Shown here one piece after another: positions 42,523 to 44,513 of a stretch of DNA of 44,513 bases (its first letter is position 1; each line of letters starts with the position of its first letter). The stretch is from Photobacterium profundum (GTDB taxonomy: Bacteria > Pseudomonadota > Gammaproteobacteria > Enterobacterales > Vibrionaceae). The notes beneath the pieces are model-generated. The model ran no database searches. It saw nothing but the letters and a program-made list of their open reading frames with translations, and was not told where the DNA came from. The stretch covers positions 1 to 44,513 of the forward strand of contig NZ_PYOD01000026.1 in the NCBI RefSeq assembly GCF_003026285.1. The letters run 5' to 3'. The translations under genes were made by a program, and so were the position numbers.

Positions 42523-43863
42523 ATGAGAGCAATAAGAATTATTTATGTTGTGATTGCCGCTCTTGTTGCTTTGTCATCGGCATTTGCTATTTGGATTTAC
42601 TATATAAAAGAAGGCAAGGATTTACTCAATTTTACGATATCTATAGTTGGGTTCTGTATCGCTGTATTAGCTCTTTTTATTGCGGTTAGAACTTATACAT
42701 CGATAGATAGTGTAAATAACATAAGTAAAATGGACGGAAATATACTAGATAATGAAAATTATGTAATTTCAGTTCCTGAATTAGTTAGACGCTTTCAGTG
42801 TCATGATGAAAAAACTTTAGAAAAAGAGTTATTCAAGTCCATAGAACTTAAGCTAAAGAGAGAATCTGATACGGCTGTTTTATTTGCCGATACTCTTCAA
42901 TATATGGTTGACCTTATCGTGTTCTTTCCGGCAGTGTTTAATGCTAGTGATATTGATAAAGAAGCATATAGAAAACGTATGGGCTCTATTCTGTCAGAGA
43001 TGGAACGTCGTCGTGGAATTTTACATGCAGTTAGTAAGGGAAATTCAATACAAATTACTGAAACGATAAAGTTATTTAAATCAGTAATTTCATATCAAAG
43101 CTTTGTCGCTGATAAAAGCTTCAATATTCACGCAGATTTACTTCATGTAAAAGGGCCAATACTTCGTAACCCAGTTACTAAGACCATATACCATAATTAT
43201 CTAGGTTTATATTACAATAAGAAAGGAATGTTCTTAATTAATGAGTCTCTAGGTCTAAAGGGTATTGATGCTCTTTCTATCGAAGGTGTGAAATTAGTAC
43301 GTAAAAAAATAGGTTTGATGTCACCATCAAATAAAGAAGATGCAATTATGTACTTTAAGTCAGCATGTGAGCAATTTGAACGGGCACACTTAGCTTGTGG
43401 AGATGACATAATGTGGCCTGGATTTATTGATTATAATAAGGCACGTACTCTGTTCTTTTTACTTTTATTGACTAATGAAGAGAATGAATGGCTAGAAGTC
43501 ATGAATAATGCAATTGAGGCTAGAAGTCGATTAAATCGAATGATTGATGAAGTACTGACTGTTCATAGCTCTGAAAAACAGCAAGTAAACAATACACATT
43601 TACGTAAGTTTTTTATGTATCAAGAAGAGTTAGCACGCATGGTTAAGCTAAATATTTTACTTGGTACAGCATCATCATATTCAGACGTTTCCTCATTAGT
43701 TGTCTATCGAGGTTCATATCTTACTGGTAGGTCAACTGAAGAGCTTAAAAGTTTGCTTCAGCCTATTCATGGTTTCTCTGTTGCAAAGAAATATCAAAAT
43801 GAGTTAGCTTTACATTTTGGGAGCAATCGGTACTGCACTGAGCTAACAAAAACATCAAGTTGA
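42523..43863 (+). CDS. Large two-helix cassette protein of unknown function
   Basis: The 446-residue protein has two N-terminal helices (IIYVVIAALVALSSAFAIWI, then LNFTISIVGFCIAVLALFIA) joined by a short IYYIKEGKD loop, followed by about 375 mostly helical soluble residues. These have charged repeats reminiscent of TPR-like bundles (YFKSACEQFERAHLAC, LHLRKFF-type segments). I recognise no catalytic motif and no family. It is unusually long for a cassette. The ribosome site GGAGG lies 7 bases upstream. The stop TGA lies in attC4, so the last residues (ELTKTSS) come from the attC sequence. Membrane attachment with a large cytoplasmic part would suit a sensor or defence protein, but that is a guess. 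Confidence 0.75.
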   Translation: MRAIRIIYVVIAALVALSSAFAIWIYYIKEGKDLLNFTISIVGFCIAVLALFIAVRTYTSIDSVNNISKMDGNILDNENYVISVPELVRRFQCHDEKTLEKELFKSIELKLKRESDTAVLFADTLQYMVDLIVFFPAVFNASDIDKEAYRKRMGSILSEMERRRGILHAVSKGNSIQITETIKLFKSVISYQSFVADKSFNIHADLLHVKGPILRNPVTKTIYHNYLGLYYNKKGMFLINESLGLKGIDALSIEGVKLVRKKIGLMSPSNKEDAIMYFKSACEQFERAHLACGDDIMWPGFIDYNKARTLFFLLLLTNEENEWLEVMNNAIEARSRLNRMIDEVLTVHSSEKQQVNNTHLRKFFMYQEELARMVKLNILLGTASSYSDVSSLVVYRGSYLTGRSTEELKSLLQPIHGFSVAKKYQNELALHFGSNRYCTELTKTSS

Positions 43864-43945
43864 CGCATTTTACTCCGCGGTTTTGGTCTGGAGTTTAGTG
43901 TATTTGGTGGTTTTACCGTGGCGCAACTTATGTTCGGCGTTATAT
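43841..43945 (+). repeat. attC site 4
   Basis: It begins AGCTAAC and holds ACATCAAGTTGACGCA, CCGCGGTTTTGGTCTGG and GGCGCAACTTATGTTCGGC. The terminal core is GTTATAT at 43939-43945. It overlaps the end of the 446-codon gene. Confidence 0.85.
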
Positions 43946-43962
43946 TTTTAAGGAGCAGTATT

Positions 43963-44513
43963 ATGGATATCATTCTTTATAGTGCAGTTGGATCAAATAG
44001 TTCGGAGCGAGTGGAATGAGCTCTCAATTATAAATCACTTCCATATAAACGAATGGAAGTTCCGAGTAATGAACTATCAACGACTTACCTTAAAATTAAT
44101 CCATTTGGTTATGTTCCTACTATTTCAATTGATGGCATTTTAATAAGTGAATCAATGGCAATAATTGAGTGTTTAGAAGAACTTTACCCTAAAAGAGCGC
44201 TTTTTGGGCAAACTTGGGCAGAAAGGGCTGCTATACGTGAAGTATGTGAATATGTAAATTCGAGTATTCACGCTCCTCAAAATAGAACTGTATTAAAAGC
44301 CTTTCGTCCTGAGTTAACTGAAAATGAAAAACGGGAATTTCGAGGTTCTTGGATCGTACAATGCTTAACTAAATTGTCCCCTAAACTGTGGAATACCTCG
44401 AACTTTGCTATTGGTAGCAGTTTCTCAGTCGCTGATATTTTTGTTGCTTCAATTTATAAGAAATCATGTCAACACGGCGCGGTTAGACTAGAAGATTACG
44501 ATAAATATTTAAA
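43963..44513 (+). pseudogene. Cassette glutathione S-transferase with in-frame TGA, 3' end outside
   Basis: The frame starts with ATG at 43963 (AGGAGC 8 bases upstream) and reads MDIILYSAVGSNSSERVE, then TGA at 44017-44019, then ALNYKSLPYKRMEV and on through the GST-type thioredoxin fold: NPFGYVPTISIDG (cis-Pro) and ISESMAIIECLEELYP. The helical domain continues to the window end (VADIF-like SVADIFVASIYK). In GSTs the residue at the stop is usually Trp (ERVxWAL), so TGG changed to TGA. The resemblance is to the maleylacetoacetate-isomerase/zeta class. Reinitiation at an ATG at 44053 would leave the glutathione site incomplete, so the gene is probably inactive. Confidence 0.78.

Noticed and set aside
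1..44513. CRISPR array
   Set aside because: No regularly spaced short repeats were seen; the only periodic repeats are the attC sites and the CAC/CAT run of the His tail.

Overview
The window looks like a chromosome segment of a marine gammaproteobacterium of the family Vibrionaceae (Vibrio or Photobacterium; I cannot settle the genus). The signs are AT-rich DNA, a TtpC-type TonB2 energy-transducing cluster, VCR-like attC sites of about 105 bases with gene cassettes at the right end, and a Vibrionaceae-type nested-palindrome repeat.

Layout. 1-405: 5' part of an exported alpha/beta hydrolase (minus). 626-1221: a tyrosine-recombinase gene broken by stops and a frameshift. 1597-1824: a small membrane protein. 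2662-6779 (minus): DUF3500 protein with a C-terminal run of ten histidines, a DsbA/FrnE-like thioredoxin-fold protein, a HupE/UreJ-type permease and a clade 3 catalase. 6998-11566 (minus): probable operon for electrophile/quinone detoxification (SDR, MFS exporter, DoxX, glutaredoxin 2, Old Yellow Enzyme). It diverges from a PEBP-DoxX gene pair (11929-13259). A patatin-like lipase and a YdcH/DUF465 gene follow, then about 1.7 kb without genes.

16656-20923 is the most interesting block. It is a compact, AT-rich four-gene operon: phosphoenolpyruvate phosphomutase (with the diagnostic EDK-(5)-NS motif), a DcuC-like membrane transporter, an ATP-grasp ligase and an Ldh_2/malate-lactate-dehydrogenase-type reductase. 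No phosphonopyruvate decarboxylase is present. The simplest reading is a small phosphonate pathway in which phosphonopyruvate is trapped by reduction to phosphonolactate and may then be conjugated by the ATP-grasp enzyme.

21550-38617 is an iron/siderophore block: a TonB-dependent ferrisiderophore receptor behind Fur-box-like sites, a complete DUF3450-TtpC-ExbB-ExbD-TonB-TPR operon, DedA and ChaA genes (minus), then a PepSY protein, DUF2271, DUF4198, a small exported protein, a DUF6162-like protein and an ABC importer with two solute-binding proteins. The last set has the architecture of the Pseudomonas FpvGHJK-FpvCDEF system, which reduces and releases iron from ferripyoverdine in the periplasm.

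38912-40218 is an ISAs1-family insertion sequence that sits exactly at the border of a chromosomal-integron cassette array (40219 to the end). It truncates the first cassette gene. Four attC sites separate a carboxypeptidase-regulatory-like protein (truncated), a membrane protein, a GNAT acetyltransferase, a 446-residue two-TM protein of unknown function, and a glutathione S-transferase carrying an in-frame TGA. No intI or attI is visible. All assignments come from reading translated motifs; no database search was run.
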